DNA from: Nonomuraea dietziae
GTDB lineage: Bacteria; Actinomycetota; Actinomycetes; Streptosporangiales; Streptosporangiaceae
Assembly: GCF_014195505.1 (NCBI RefSeq)
Contig: NZ_JACIBV010000001.1
Location: 5,642,001 to 5,706,000, forward strand
DNA: 64,000 nucleotides
Direction of reading: 5' to 3'
Shown here: positions 42,705 to 50,754 of the stretch, in pieces
Position numbering within the stretch: the stretch's first letter is position 1
How the letters are laid out: every line of letters begins with the position of its first letter
Notes under the pieces: generated by a model
Told to the model about the DNA's origin: nothing
Seen by the model: only the letters and a program-made list of their open reading frames with translations
Database searches by the model: none
Program-made: the position numbers and the translations under genes

Positions 42705-43643
42705 ATGAGAGTCCTCGGCTTCGGTGACAACATCGTCGACCGGTTCGTCGACCGCGGCATCGACTATCCGGGCGGCAACAGCGTCAACGTCGCCGTCTAC
42801 GCGCGCAGGCTCGGCCTCGAGGCCGCCTACCTCGGGGTCTTCGGCGACGACGACCTCGGCGCCTTCCTGAGCGAGGCCATCGCGGCCCAGGGGGTCGCCG
42901 TCGACCGATGCGTGGTGAAGGAGGGGGAGAGCGGCGTCTCCACCCTGCGCGTCGACGACGGCGACCGGATCTTCCTCGGGTGGAACGGCGGCGGCGTCAC
43001 GGTCAGCGAGCCGCTGGTGCTCGAAGGCGACCTGCTCGACTACGTGTCGTCCTTCGACCTGGTCCACTCGAGCGTCTACTCCCGCAGCGAGAGCGAGCTG
43101 CCCAAGCTGGCGGGGCGCGGTCCGCTCGTGAGCTTCGACCTCTCCAGCGAGGAGGAGTTCCGCACCCCCTCCTACCTCGACCGCGTCTGCCCGCACGCCG
43201 ACCTGGTGCTGCTGTCGTGCTCCCACCTCGACGAGTCCGCCACGCGCGCCCTGCTGGCCGAGGCCGTACGGCGGGGCGCGCGCATGGCGCTCGCCACCCG
43301 AGGTGTGGACGGGGCGATCGCCCACGACGGCCGCGTCACGGTGGCGGCGCCCGCGCGCGCCGTGGAGCAGGAGCAGGTCGTCGACACCATGGGCTGCGGC
43401 GACGCCTTCCTGGCCGGCTTCGCCGTCTCGCTGCTGCGCGGCGGCTGGTCGGCTGTCGCGACCTCTGCGGTGTCGCCGGCCGCCGCGGGCTCGCCGGGGG
43501 AGGCCGCGATCGAACGTGCTCTGCACGACGGCGCCGCGGCCGCGTACGAGCAGTGTTTCGTCGAAGGGGCCTTCGGCCACGGCAGAGCCGCGGAAAGACC
43601 TCCCGTGGCTAGCATGTGGCCAGCCGCCGAACACGAGAGATGA
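42705..43643 (+). CDS. PfkB-family sugar kinase, FrlD-like (fructosamine kinase)
   Basis: 312 residues from the ATG at 42705, with AGGAG five bases upstream. It starts MRVLGFGDNIVDRFVDRGID and has YPGGNSVNVAVYARRLGLEA, which mirrors the FrlD opening (GDNCVD, SGGNAVNVAVYCTRYG). The C-terminal catalytic motif DTMGCGDAFLAGF holds the base Asp and anion hole. It should phosphorylate the imported fructosamine at C6, making the FrlB substrate. It is in the same operon as the frlB-like gene. Confidence 0.75.
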   Translation: MRVLGFGDNIVDRFVDRGIDYPGGNSVNVAVYARRLGLEAAYLGVFGDDDLGAFLSEAIAAQGVAVDRCVVKEGESGVSTLRVDDGDRIFLGWNGGGVTVSEPLVLEGDLLDYVSSFDLVHSSVYSRSESELPKLAGRGPLVSFDLSSEEEFRTPSYLDRVCPHADLVLLSCSHLDESATRALLAEAVRRGARMALATRGVDGAIAHDGRVTVAAPARAVEQEQVVDTMGCGDAFLAGFAVSLLRGGWSAVATSAVSPAAAGSPGEAAIERALHDGAAAAYEQCFVEGAFGHGRAAERPPVASMWPAAEHER

Positions 43644-43655
43644 GGGACGCCATCC

Positions 43656-44753
43656 ATGCCAGCTGACCGGGGCCGTGCGGCGGGGCCGCCGACGATCTCC
43701 GAAGTGGCCGCCGAGGCGGGTGTCGGGCGTGCCACGGCGGCCAGGACACTCGGCGGGTATGGGTACGTCAGCCCCGAGCTGCGCGAGCGCGTGCTCGCGG
43801 CGGCCGAGAAGCTCGGCTACCGCGCGAACGCGCTCGCCCGCAGCATGTCGACGGGGGTGAGTCACACCCTCGGGGTGATCGTCGCCGACATCGGCAACCC
43901 GTTCTTCGCCGGTGTCGTGCGCGGCATCTCCGACACCTCGCGCGCCAGGGGCTTCGACACGATCGTGCTGAGCACGTACGAGGAGCTCGGCGAGGAGGTG
44001 GCGGCCACCAACGTGCTCATCGACAAGCGCGTCGACGGCGTCATCATCGCCTCGGCCGCGGTCGACCGTACGGAGGTGGCCCACATCAAGGCGGCGATGG
44101 ACCGCGGCATCCCCGTCGTCCTCGTCGACCGCGCGGTTTCCTCGCTCGACCTCGACGCGGTCGTCATCGACAACCGCGACGCGGCGAGGGAGGGGGTGGA
44201 GATGCTCATCGCGGCGGGTCACCGCCGTATCGGGTTCGTGTGGGGCCCGCCGCTCGCGCAGGCCCCCGCCACCCGGCGCGGGCTGCTCACCGCCGCCTCC
44301 CGCAACCTGTGGACGGACGGCGAGCGCCTGCGCGGCTACCTCGACGCTCTCGACGACGCGCGCATCCCCTTCGACCCTGACCTGGTGATGGTCGGACGCA
44401 AGACGGAGGAGCGGGTGCCGGGGGAGGTCGCCAGGATGCTGGCCCTTCCCGACCGCATCACCGCGGTGTTCTGCACCGAGACCGACGCGGTGACAGGCGC
44501 GCTGCGCGCCTTCAGGACGGCGGGGCTGTCCTGCCCGCGTGACGTCGCGCTGATCGGCTTCGACGACAGCTCGTGGGCGGCGGTCATGGAGCCGCCCCTC
44601 ACGATGATCGAGCAGCCTGTGCACGAACTGGGCGCGAAGGCGGCCGAGGTGCTGCTCGACACCATCGCGGGAGCCGAGCCCCGCAGGGAGATGCACACGC
44701 TGCGCTCCCGCCTCATCGTCCGCTCCTCCGTGGCCCCGCCGGCCGGCGTCTGA
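43656..44753 (+). CDS. LacI-family transcriptional repressor
   Basis: 365 residues. The N-terminal helix-turn-helix and hinge (PTISEVAAEAGVGRATAART, then LGYRANALARSMS) are followed by a periplasmic-binding-protein-like ligand domain (GVIVADIGNPFFAGVVRGIS, then VALIGFDDSSWAAVMEPPLT). It is the last gene of the frlB-frlD operon, 12 bp after the kinase. It probably binds the two palindromes in the divergent promoter and releases them when the sugar compound is present. Confidence 0.9.
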   Translation: MPADRGRAAGPPTISEVAAEAGVGRATAARTLGGYGYVSPELRERVLAAAEKLGYRANALARSMSTGVSHTLGVIVADIGNPFFAGVVRGISDTSRARGFDTIVLSTYEELGEEVAATNVLIDKRVDGVIIASAAVDRTEVAHIKAAMDRGIPVVLVDRAVSSLDLDAVVIDNRDAAREGVEMLIAAGHRRIGFVWGPPLAQAPATRRGLLTAASRNLWTDGERLRGYLDALDDARIPFDPDLVMVGRKTEERVPGEVARMLALPDRITAVFCTETDAVTGALRAFRTAGLSCPRDVALIGFDDSSWAAVMEPPLTMIEQPVHELGAKAAEVLLDTIAGAEPRREMHTLRSRLIVRSSVAPPAGV

Positions 44754-44805
44754 GCCGGGTTGGCGGGGCGTCCCCCTCACGTCCTAGTCTCGCTAGTCTC
44801 GCCCC

Positions 44806-45273
44806 ATGCCGAAGGTCTTGGTCACCGGGATGTCGGGCACGGGCAAGTCGACCGCTCTGGAGGTCCTGGCCTCGCGAGGGCACAGGACCGTCGACACGGA
44901 CGACGACCGATGGAGCCACTGGCTCACGCTGCCCGACGGGTCGTCCGACTGGGTGTGGCGCGAGGAGGCCATCGCCGAGCTGCTCGACGGCCACACCACG
45001 GGCAGCCTGTTCGTGGCCGGGTGCAAGTCCAACCAGGGGACGTTCTACTCCCGCTTCGACCATGTCGTCCTGCTGAGCGCGCCCGCCGAGGTGATGCTCG
45101 CCAGGATCGCCACCAGGACCAACAATCCGTACGGCAGGCGGCCGGAGGAACGCGAGGCCGTCCTGCGCGACCTGGCCGAGGTCGAGCCGCTGCTGCGCGC
45201 CACCTCGAGCGTCGAGATCGACACCAGGGTGCCGCTCGACACCGTCGTCCGCCTGCTGGAGGAGCTCGCCTGA
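44806..45273 (+). CDS. Small P-loop nucleotide kinase-like ATPase
   Basis: 155 residues. Walker A VTGMSGTGKSTALEVL at the N-terminus, DTDDDRWSHW next, and LLSAPAEVMLARIATRTNNP resembling the lid/adenine-binding region of adenylate- and shikimate-kinase-like proteins. It probably phosphorylates a small molecule, but the acceptor is unknown. Monocistronic; a degraded methyltransferase fragment follows. Confidence 0.75.
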   Translation: MPKVLVTGMSGTGKSTALEVLASRGHRTVDTDDDRWSHWLTLPDGSSDWVWREEAIAELLDGHTTGSLFVAGCKSNQGTFYSRFDHVVLLSAPAEVMLARIATRTNNPYGRRPEEREAVLRDLAEVEPLLRATSSVEIDTRVPLDTVVRLLEELA

Positions 45274-45276
45274 CCC

Positions 45277-45510
45277 CTTGCCGGGCGGCTATCTGCAGCT
45301 CGCCTTCCACGTCGGCGACCGGCGCAACCACAAGACCCAGGGCCACGGGCACGACGGCATCTCGCTGGACGTCTACTGGCTCCGGTCGAACGGATCAACT
45401 CGCTGCTGACAGAGGCCGGTTTTTCCTGAAACGCCACGTGCTGCGAGAGCCGGAGGCGCGCGTGCCCCAGCCCGCTTGCCGGCAGGAAAGCCCCCCGCCC
45501 CCTCACGGGG
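45277..45510 (+). pseudogene. Remnant of a SAM-dependent methyltransferase (C-terminal part)
   Basis: Fragments in different frames read GGYLQLAFHVGDRRNHKTQG, HGHDGISLDVYWL, then PVERINSLLTEAGF and FLKRHVLREPEARVPQ. In order these match the last third of actinobacterial class I methyltransferases (beta-5 to beta-7), but at least two shifts and no N-terminal half are present. It is a decayed, truncated gene rather than a one-base error. Confidence 0.55.
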
Positions 45511-45514
45511 CCCG

Positions 45515-46264
45515 TCACCGACGCCGAAACCGCTCGTAGGCCTCGTTCACCTGATCGAGGAGGTCGACGAGTTCGAGACGATCCGTCGGGCCAAGGCAGG
45601 CGTAGGGCGCTGCGGCCAGTTCATCGGTGAGCCGGGCGGCCTTGTCTCTGGCGCTTCTGGCGGTCGACGGAAGGGCGGGCCAGGGTGGACGCCAGCCGTT
45701 GGCCACTGCCTTGTCGGTTCCTGGCCCGGCCAGGATGGCCGTGAGCGGGGTGAGACCGACGGCCAGCACAGCGATCAGGTGGGAGCCGCCCCTGTGCTCG
45801 CGAAGCCGCAGCAGCGCCAGAGCCACGCGGTCCACCGCGTCGCAGGCAGGGGAGGGATGGGAGCGCCATGCGGCGAAGAGCGGCCGTCCAGCGGGATCGG
45901 CCGCCTCCACCACCTGTTCGGCCAGGTGGGCGAGGCGTTCGAGCCCTGCCAGGTGGCCGTAGACCCTCCGCGCCCAGCGGAGGCACTCCTCGACGTCGGC
46001 GTTCACGACGGTGGCGAGTGAGGTCGCGGCGCGGGCCGCGCTCCAGGCCTCACGCACCAGGTTCGGGGCGAAGAATCCACAGGCCGCGGCGACGACGTCG
46101 GCGTCGACCTCGCCCAGGACGCCCGCACGACCGCCGAAGTAGAACGGCCAGCGGGAAAGGCCCAGGCTCTCACCGCGGGCCCGATAGAGCGGGTCGGAGC
46201 CGAACGCGGCCCCGACGCCGGTCACCACATGCTCGGTGTGCCGCACTACGTCGTCAGGTGTCAC
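45515..46264 (-). CDS. SCO6745/SalK-like family protein
   Basis: 249 residues from the GTG at 46264 with GGAGGAG nine bases upstream (VTPDDVVRHTEHVVTGVGAA). Helical, with YFGGRAGVLGEVDADVVAAA and FFAPNLVREAWSAARAATSL, features of a streptomycete family whose members carry an atypical winged-helix-like domain. Function unknown. It is convergent with the methyltransferase remnant. Confidence 0.65.
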   Translation of the reverse strand: MTPDDVVRHTEHVVTGVGAAFGSDPLYRARGESLGLSRWPFYFGGRAGVLGEVDADVVAAACGFFAPNLVREAWSAARAATSLATVVNADVEECLRWARRVYGHLAGLERLAHLAEQVVEAADPAGRPLFAAWRSHPSPACDAVDRVALALLRLREHRGGSHLIAVLAVGLTPLTAILAGPGTDKAVANGWRPPWPALPSTARSARDKAARLTDELAAAPYACLGPTDRLELVDLLDQVNEAYERFRRR

Positions 46265-46439
46265 CCACGCTCCACTCCTCCGCTCACGCCGTCGCCCCGA
46301 CCACACCAAACAATCCGCTGCCGGTTGCGGGCGCAAGAGACCGAGCAGCGACACGTGGACGCCGAGAAGGGGTGTGCCACGATCGCGGCCCACCCCTTGT
46401 CCGCGCTCCACCCGCAGCTCCCGGTCCCGGCCGAGAGAG

Positions 46440-46925
46440 CTACTTCGGCAGGAGCTTCACCCTCGTGACTTCCTCTGACGCCGCGGCGATGAACTCTTCG
46501 ACCGCCTGACGCACCTCGTCGCCTCGTCGGGTCAGGGCGGCCCTGTCCACGTCGTGCATGTCGGCGACGAGGGCCATGGCGTTCTCCGCGAGGCGGGTGA
46601 TCCCTGGGTCATCGGCAAGGAGGCGAACCCGATAGAGAGAGTGCCAAGCTGCCGCGCGAAGCCGGTACGACGCCGCCTTGGCCTCGTCGTAGGCTGCGCC
46701 CTCCTTGCCCTCGAACCCCTGCAAGGCGCGGTGGTACTGGGCGGAGCGGAATTCGAGGAGGGTCCCGGCGAACCCGCTGTAGACCGCCATTCGTTCCTCG
46801 CGGAGGCGGGCGGAGATCGTGAACTGTTCGGCTCGCTGGGTGGCTCTTTGCTGGAAGAGGTAGGTGACGAGTGAACCTAAGAGGGTCCCCCCGATCGCGA
46901 AGAGCCCGGCTAGAACGGCTTCCAT
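46440..46925 (-). CDS. Hypothetical membrane-anchored coiled-coil protein
   Basis: 161 residues. One N-terminal helix (MEAVLAGLFAIGGTLLGSLV) is followed by a mainly helical soluble part (QQRATQRAEQFTISARLREE, then EVRQAVEEFIAAASEEVTRV). No known family recognised. It lies directly downstream of the tRNA-Ser(GGA) terminator on the same strand. Confidence 0.6.
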   Translation of the reverse strand: MEAVLAGLFAIGGTLLGSLVTYLFQQRATQRAEQFTISARLREERMAVYSGFAGTLLEFRSAQYHRALQGFEGKEGAAYDEAKAASYRLRAAAWHSLYRVRLLADDPGITRLAENAMALVADMHDVDRAALTRRGDEVRQAVEEFIAAASEEVTRVKLLPK

Positions 46926-46971
46926 GAGACTCAGTTGATCACAGCGGAGAGGTCAACCGAGACCCAAAGCA

Positions 46972-47008
46972 GAAGGGGTCATACCGATGATCTCGGTATG
47001 ACCCCTTC
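46972..47008 (-). terminator. Terminator of tRNA-Ser(GGA)
   Basis: A perfect 16-bp inverted repeat (arms 46972-46987 and 46993-47008, GAAGGGGTCATACCGA/TCGGTATGACCCCTTC, loop TGATC) starts 4 bases after the tRNA 3' end. Confidence 0.85.
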
Positions 47009-47012
47009 GTGC

Positions 47013-47100
47013 TGGCGGAGGATAGGAGATTTGAACTCCTGAAGGGTTGCCCCTTACACGCTTTCCAAGCGTGCGCCCTCGGCCACTAGGCGAATCCTCC
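47013..47100 (-). tRNA. tRNA-Ser (anticodon GGA)
   Basis: 88 nt, minus strand, acceptor GGAGGAT/ATCCTCC, discriminator G, encoded CCA. The anticodon loop TTGGAAA gives GGA, decoding UCC/UCU. Long variable arm of class II tRNA-Ser. Shares the D-arm block CCTAGTGGCCGAGGGCGC with tRNA-Ser(CGA). Confidence 0.96.
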
Positions 47101-47186
47101 GTCGAGAAGCTTACCGGACTCTTCGCGATGAAGAGACCACGATTTAGCGTGAGCGAGCACTGCCGTACGGGGCTAGACTGTCGTAG

Positions 47187-47273
47187 GACCCCTCGCGCGG
47201 CGTCATCCTGTGAACCTCCCCAGGGCCGGAAGGCAGCAAGGATAAGCGGGCTCTGGCGGGTGTGCGAGGGGTC
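47187..47273 (+). ncRNA. ffs: Signal recognition particle RNA (4.5S type)
   Basis: The closing stem GACCCCTCGCGC pairs with GTGTGCGAGGGGTC. The conserved domain IV reads TGAACCTCCCCAGG, CCGGAAGGCAGCAAGGATAAG and CTCTGGCGGG. This is the short bacterial SRP RNA that partners Ffh in targeting membrane proteins. Its place just before dnaX is typical of actinobacteria. Confidence 0.93.
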
Positions 47274-47310
47274 TCTTCATTGAAAGCCCCCTCGCAGGCG
47301 GGATGGTCGC

Positions 47311-50265
47311 ATGAGTCTTGCGCTTTACCGCAAGTACCGGCCCGGAACCTTCGCCGAGGTCAAGGGTCAGGAGCACGTCACCGACCCCTTGCGGCAGGCG
47401 CTGCGCACCGGCCGGATCAACCACGCCTACCTCTTCAGCGGCCCACGCGGGTGCGGCAAGACTTCCAGCGCGCGCATCCTGGCGCGCTCCCTCAACTGCG
47501 AGAAGGGCCCGACGCCCGACCCCTGTGGCGAGTGCGAGTCGTGTGTGGCGCTCGCCCCCACGGGCCCAGGCCACCTCGACGTCATCGAGATCGACGCGGC
47601 CTCCCACGGTGGCGTCGACGACGCGCGCGACCTGCGTGAGCGGGCGTTCTTCGCCCCCGTCTCCGCGCGCTTCAAGATCTACATCATCGACGAGGCGCAC
47701 ATGGTGACCCGCGAGGGTTTCAACGCGCTGCTCAAGCTCGTCGAGGAGCCCCCGCCGCACCTGAAGTTCATCTTCGCGACCACCGAGCCCGAGAAGGTCA
47801 TCGGCACGATCAAGTCGCGCACCCACCACTACCCGTTCAGGCTGATGCCGCCCGCGACGCTCAAGACCCTCATGGAGGAGATCCTCTCCTCCGAGAGCGT
47901 CCCCTACGAGCCCACCGCGCTGCCGTTGGTCGTCAGGGCAGGCGCGGGCTCCGCGCGCGACTCGCTGTCCATCCTCGACCAGCTCCTCGCGGGCGCCGAC
48001 GACGACGGCATCACCTACGCCAAGGCCGTCTCCCTGCTCGGCTACACCGACGGCGACCTGCTCGACGAGGTGGTCGACGCGTTCGCCAGGCGCGACGGCG
48101 CCGCCGTCTTCCAGACCGTCAACCGCGTCATCGAAGGCGGGCACGACCCTCGCAGGTTCGCGGCCGACCTGCTCGAACGCTTCCGCGACCTGGTGATCCT
48201 CGCCAATGTTCCCGAGGCGGCGACCAGCGGGCTGCTCGACCGTCCGGCCGACGAGCTCGAACGCCTCGTCGCCCAGGCCTCCTCCATGGGGCCCGCCGAG
48301 CTGACCCGCGCGGCCGAGCTGTTCAACGCGGGCCTGACCGAGATGCGCGGCGCCACCTCACCCCGGCTGCTGCTCGAGCTGATGTGCGCGCGGGTGCTGC
48401 TGCCCGGTGCGGCGCAGGGGGAGGGCGCGCTGCTGGCCCGCCTCGAACGCCTCGAGCGCGGCGGCGTGGTCGCCCAGATGGCCTCCCGTCCAGGCGCTGG
48501 CGGTACGGCAGGCGCGCACGGCGCCTCGCCGCAGGTCACGGCGGCCGCGAGCCACGGCGAGACGGCCGCTCCTTACGCGGGTGCGGCCGGCCCTTCGAGC
48601 GTTGCCGCAGCGGTGCCCGGTTCCCAGGACGCCTCCGGCTCTGCGGGTACGGCGAGCGGCGCTCCTGGCGCGTCGTCCGGCTCCTCGGGCGCGGCGTCCG
48701 GACCTTCCGGGCCGTCCGCGGGTTCGGCCGGGATCTCTGACGGGACGGCGTCGTCCGGCACGGCGGCGGGCGCGGTCGCCGGTTCCCCTGCTTCTTCCGG
48801 CGGGGATGACTGGCCCGAGACTGTTCGGCCGGGTGCCCCTGCGGCGCAGCCCGAGCAGCCGGTCCAGCAGCAGCCGGTGCAGCAGGCGCCCGCCTACGCG
48901 GCACCCACTCAGGGCGGGGCAGGGCAGCTCCAGCAGCAGTGGCCCGCCGTACTGGCCGCGCTGAAGAAGCGCAGCATCGTCGTGTGGGCGAACGTCAACA
49001 CCAACGCGCAGGTGGTCGGCGTCGAGGGCAACGTGGTCACGCTGGGGTTCACCCAGGTGGGCGCGATGAAGAACTTCACAGGCGGCGGCAAGGACGCCGT
49101 CGTGGCCTCCGCGCTGGGTGATGTCCTGGGCGGCACGTGGCGAGTGGAGGCCGTCGTCGGCGGCTCACCCGCCCCGCAGGGCCGCTCGGCCCAGCCCGGC
49201 CCCAGCGCTCCCTCCGCCCCGCACAGCGGCTCGCACGGGGCGCCCGTCGCCTCGCAAGGCGCTCCTCATGGTGGCCAAGGGGTCTCGCAGGCCGGTCCTC
49301 ACGGCGTGGCCGGGGTTCCCCAGGGCGGCCCTCAGGGGGTGGCCGGTGCTTCATTCGGTGACCCCGCAGGAAGCGGCTCCCACAGCGGCGGTGCTCCTGG
49401 GACTGGTGTCCATCCAGCCGGCGCCGCTGAAGGTGGTGCGCCCGCGGACGGCGCTCCTGGACACGGCGCTCCTGGAGGCGGCGTCACGGGGGCCGGGGGG
49501 CCAGGGGCTGTCGTGGGCGGCGGGTTCCAGGGCGGCGGTGCTCCTGAGGGCGGTGTCCCGGGTGGCGGCTTTCGCGGAGGTGCTCCCGGCGCGGTCGGCG
49601 CTCAGCAAGGCGGGCCCGGCGGCGTAGGCGGTGCCGGTGGTGGCGCTCCCGACGGTGTCTCCGGTGGTGCAGGAGGCGGTGAGCCCGGCGCCGGAGCTGA
49701 CGTTTCCGGTGGCTCCGCGGACGGCTGGGGCTCCGGCGGCTCGGGTGGCTCCATGACCGGCGTGGGCGCCGAGGGTGGCGCGGTCTCCGGTGGTGCCGTG
49801 GTCGAAGGGGCTCATGGCGGTGCGGCCGGGGAGGCTAACGGCGTCGAGAACGCCCAGGGGCGGGAGCGGCTGACCACCGACGAGTCCTGGCCTCAGGCGC
49901 CTGACGACCCGGATCCCGGCATGCCTCCCATGCCCAGTCCGAGCCAGGGCACGAGCCGTTCCTCAGGTGCCGCGCAGGGAGCGAGCCGCACGCCCAGCCC
50001 GGGGCTGGCCGCGGCGAGGTCGGCGGCGAAGGCGGCGGCTCAGGCGGCCGCGCAGGCCGGTCCTCGGGTGCCCGCGTCCAGGCAGGGCGGCGGATCAGGA
50101 TCGGGTGGCTGGCCCGACGCGATCCCCGGACGCCGGCGCGGTCCCGAGTCGGATGAAGTGGACCCGCTCAACGACGCCAACGCCGACATCGACGAGCTCA
50201 GCGGCATGGCCCTGCTCCAGCGCGAACTCGGCGCCCAGATGATCGGCGAGATCGACCACACCTGA
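47311..50265 (+). CDS. dnaX: DNA polymerase III gamma/tau subunit
   Basis: 984 residues. Clamp-loader AAA+ domain (1-370): start MSLALYRKYRPGTFAEVKGQ, Walker A GPRGCGKTSSARI, zinc cysteines (NCEKGPTPDPCGECESC), Walker B IIDEAHM, and the SRC-like ATTEPEKVIGTIKSR. A Ser/Ala/Gly linker (about 395-540) leads to a conserved tau-like domain (QQQWPAVLAALKKRSIVVWA, about 547-630). Then comes a 250-residue tail dominated by Gly, Ala and Pro with GGA/QGGP repeats, much longer than usual. The end (DPLNDANADIDELSGMALLQ) is conserved. It loads the sliding clamp. Confidence 0.95.
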   Translation: MSLALYRKYRPGTFAEVKGQEHVTDPLRQALRTGRINHAYLFSGPRGCGKTSSARILARSLNCEKGPTPDPCGECESCVALAPTGPGHLDVIEIDAASHGGVDDARDLRERAFFAPVSARFKIYIIDEAHMVTREGFNALLKLVEEPPPHLKFIFATTEPEKVIGTIKSRTHHYPFRLMPPATLKTLMEEILSSESVPYEPTALPLVVRAGAGSARDSLSILDQLLAGADDDGITYAKAVSLLGYTDGDLLDEVVDAFARRDGAAVFQTVNRVIEGGHDPRRFAADLLERFRDLVILANVPEAATSGLLDRPADELERLVAQASSMGPAELTRAAELFNAGLTEMRGATSPRLLLELMCARVLLPGAAQGEGALLARLERLERGGVVAQMASRPGAGGTAGAHGASPQVTAAASHGETAAPYAGAAGPSSVAAAVPGSQDASGSAGTASGAPGASSGSSGAASGPSGPSAGSAGISDGTASSGTAAGAVAGSPASSGGDDWPETVRPGAPAAQPEQPVQQQPVQQAPAYAAPTQGGAGQLQQQWPAVLAALKKRSIVVWANVNTNAQVVGVEGNVVTLGFTQVGAMKNFTGGGKDAVVASALGDVLGGTWRVEAVVGGSPAPQGRSAQPGPSAPSAPHSGSHGAPVASQGAPHGGQGVSQAGPHGVAGVPQGGPQGVAGASFGDPAGSGSHSGGAPGTGVHPAGAAEGGAPADGAPGHGAPGGGVTGAGGPGAVVGGGFQGGGAPEGGVPGGGFRGGAPGAVGAQQGGPGGVGGAGGGAPDGVSGGAGGGEPGAGADVSGGSADGWGSGGSGGSMTGVGAEGGAVSGGAVVEGAHGGAAGEANGVENAQGRERLTTDESWPQAPDDPDPGMPPMPSPSQGTSRSSGAAQGASRTPSPGLAAARSAAKAAAQAAAQAGPRVPASRQGGGSGSGGWPDAIPGRRRGPESDEVDPLNDANADIDELSGMALLQRELGAQMIGEIDHT

Positions 50266-50437
50266 TCGCCCTCCCGAGACCGGCCCCACACCCGAGCGCC
50301 ACGGGACCGCTCACCACGAGCAGTCTCGGGACGCGGTCTCGTGCGTCGCGGTCTTCGGGAACGCGGTCTTCGGGAACGCGGTGTCTTGGAGGGGCGTGGC
50401 TGGGAGGAGCCTTCCGTTGGGGTGGGAGGTTGTGCGC

Positions 50438-50508
50438 TCGGTGAGCGTATTCCTGGACAGACGCCAGCCCGGGACCACGGGGGCGCTTGGCACGGCTTGC
50501 CGTACGGG
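50438..50508 (-). repeat. Dispersed intergenic repeat, copy C
   Basis: Minus-strand reading shares CCGTACGGCAAGCCG, GCGCCCCCGTGGTC and TGTCCAGGAATACGCTCACCGA with the copies at 12.8, 27.4 and 56.5 kb. Located between dnaX and the 24-bp array. Confidence 0.75.
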
Positions 50509-50519
50509 CGGGAACGTGA

Positions 50520-50731
50520 GGGCGGCAACGTAAGGCAACGTACGGGCGGCAACGTAAGGCAACGTACGGGCGGCAACGTAAGGCAACGTACGGGCGGCAA
50601 CGTAAGGCAACGTACGGGCGGCAACGTAAGGCAACGTACGGGCGGCAACGTAAGGCAACGTACGGGCGGCAACGTAAGGCAACGTACGGGCGGCAACGTA
50701 AGGCAACGTACGGGCGGCAACGTAAGGCAAC
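50520..50731 (+). repeat. 24-bp tandem array, about nine copies
   Basis: GGCGGCAACGTAAGGCAACG plus TACG is repeated eight full times and once partly, with no visible variation. Each unit itself contains two GGCAACGTA half-units. It would encode (GGNVRQRT)n on the plus strand, but no start or ribosome-binding site precedes it. It lies between the convergent ends of dnaX and the GAF regulator. Confidence 0.93.
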
Positions 50732-50754
50732 GGGGTGGGGACGGGGCTGAAGGG

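Larger units (their letters stand above)
50266..50754. other. Intergenic region after dnaX
   Basis: 489 bp without a gene: about 170 bp of unremarkable sequence (with a GGTCTCG-rich patch near 50330-50380 containing the 12-bp near-repeat GCGGTCTTCGGGAA twice), then dispersed repeat C and the 24-bp array. Confidence 0.7.

Noticed and set aside
42669..44780. Very long minus-strand frame (703 codons) opposite the kinase and LacI genes, and similar ones opposite 4.4-5.6, 24.0-25.4, 53.4-55.2 and 57.8-59.2 kb
   Set aside because: They mirror the codon bias of real plus-strand genes, match no family and lack sensible starts.
47311..50265. Programmed frameshift in dnaX giving gamma and tau
   Set aside because: No A-rich slippery run or downstream stem of the E. 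coli type; the frame is open throughout.
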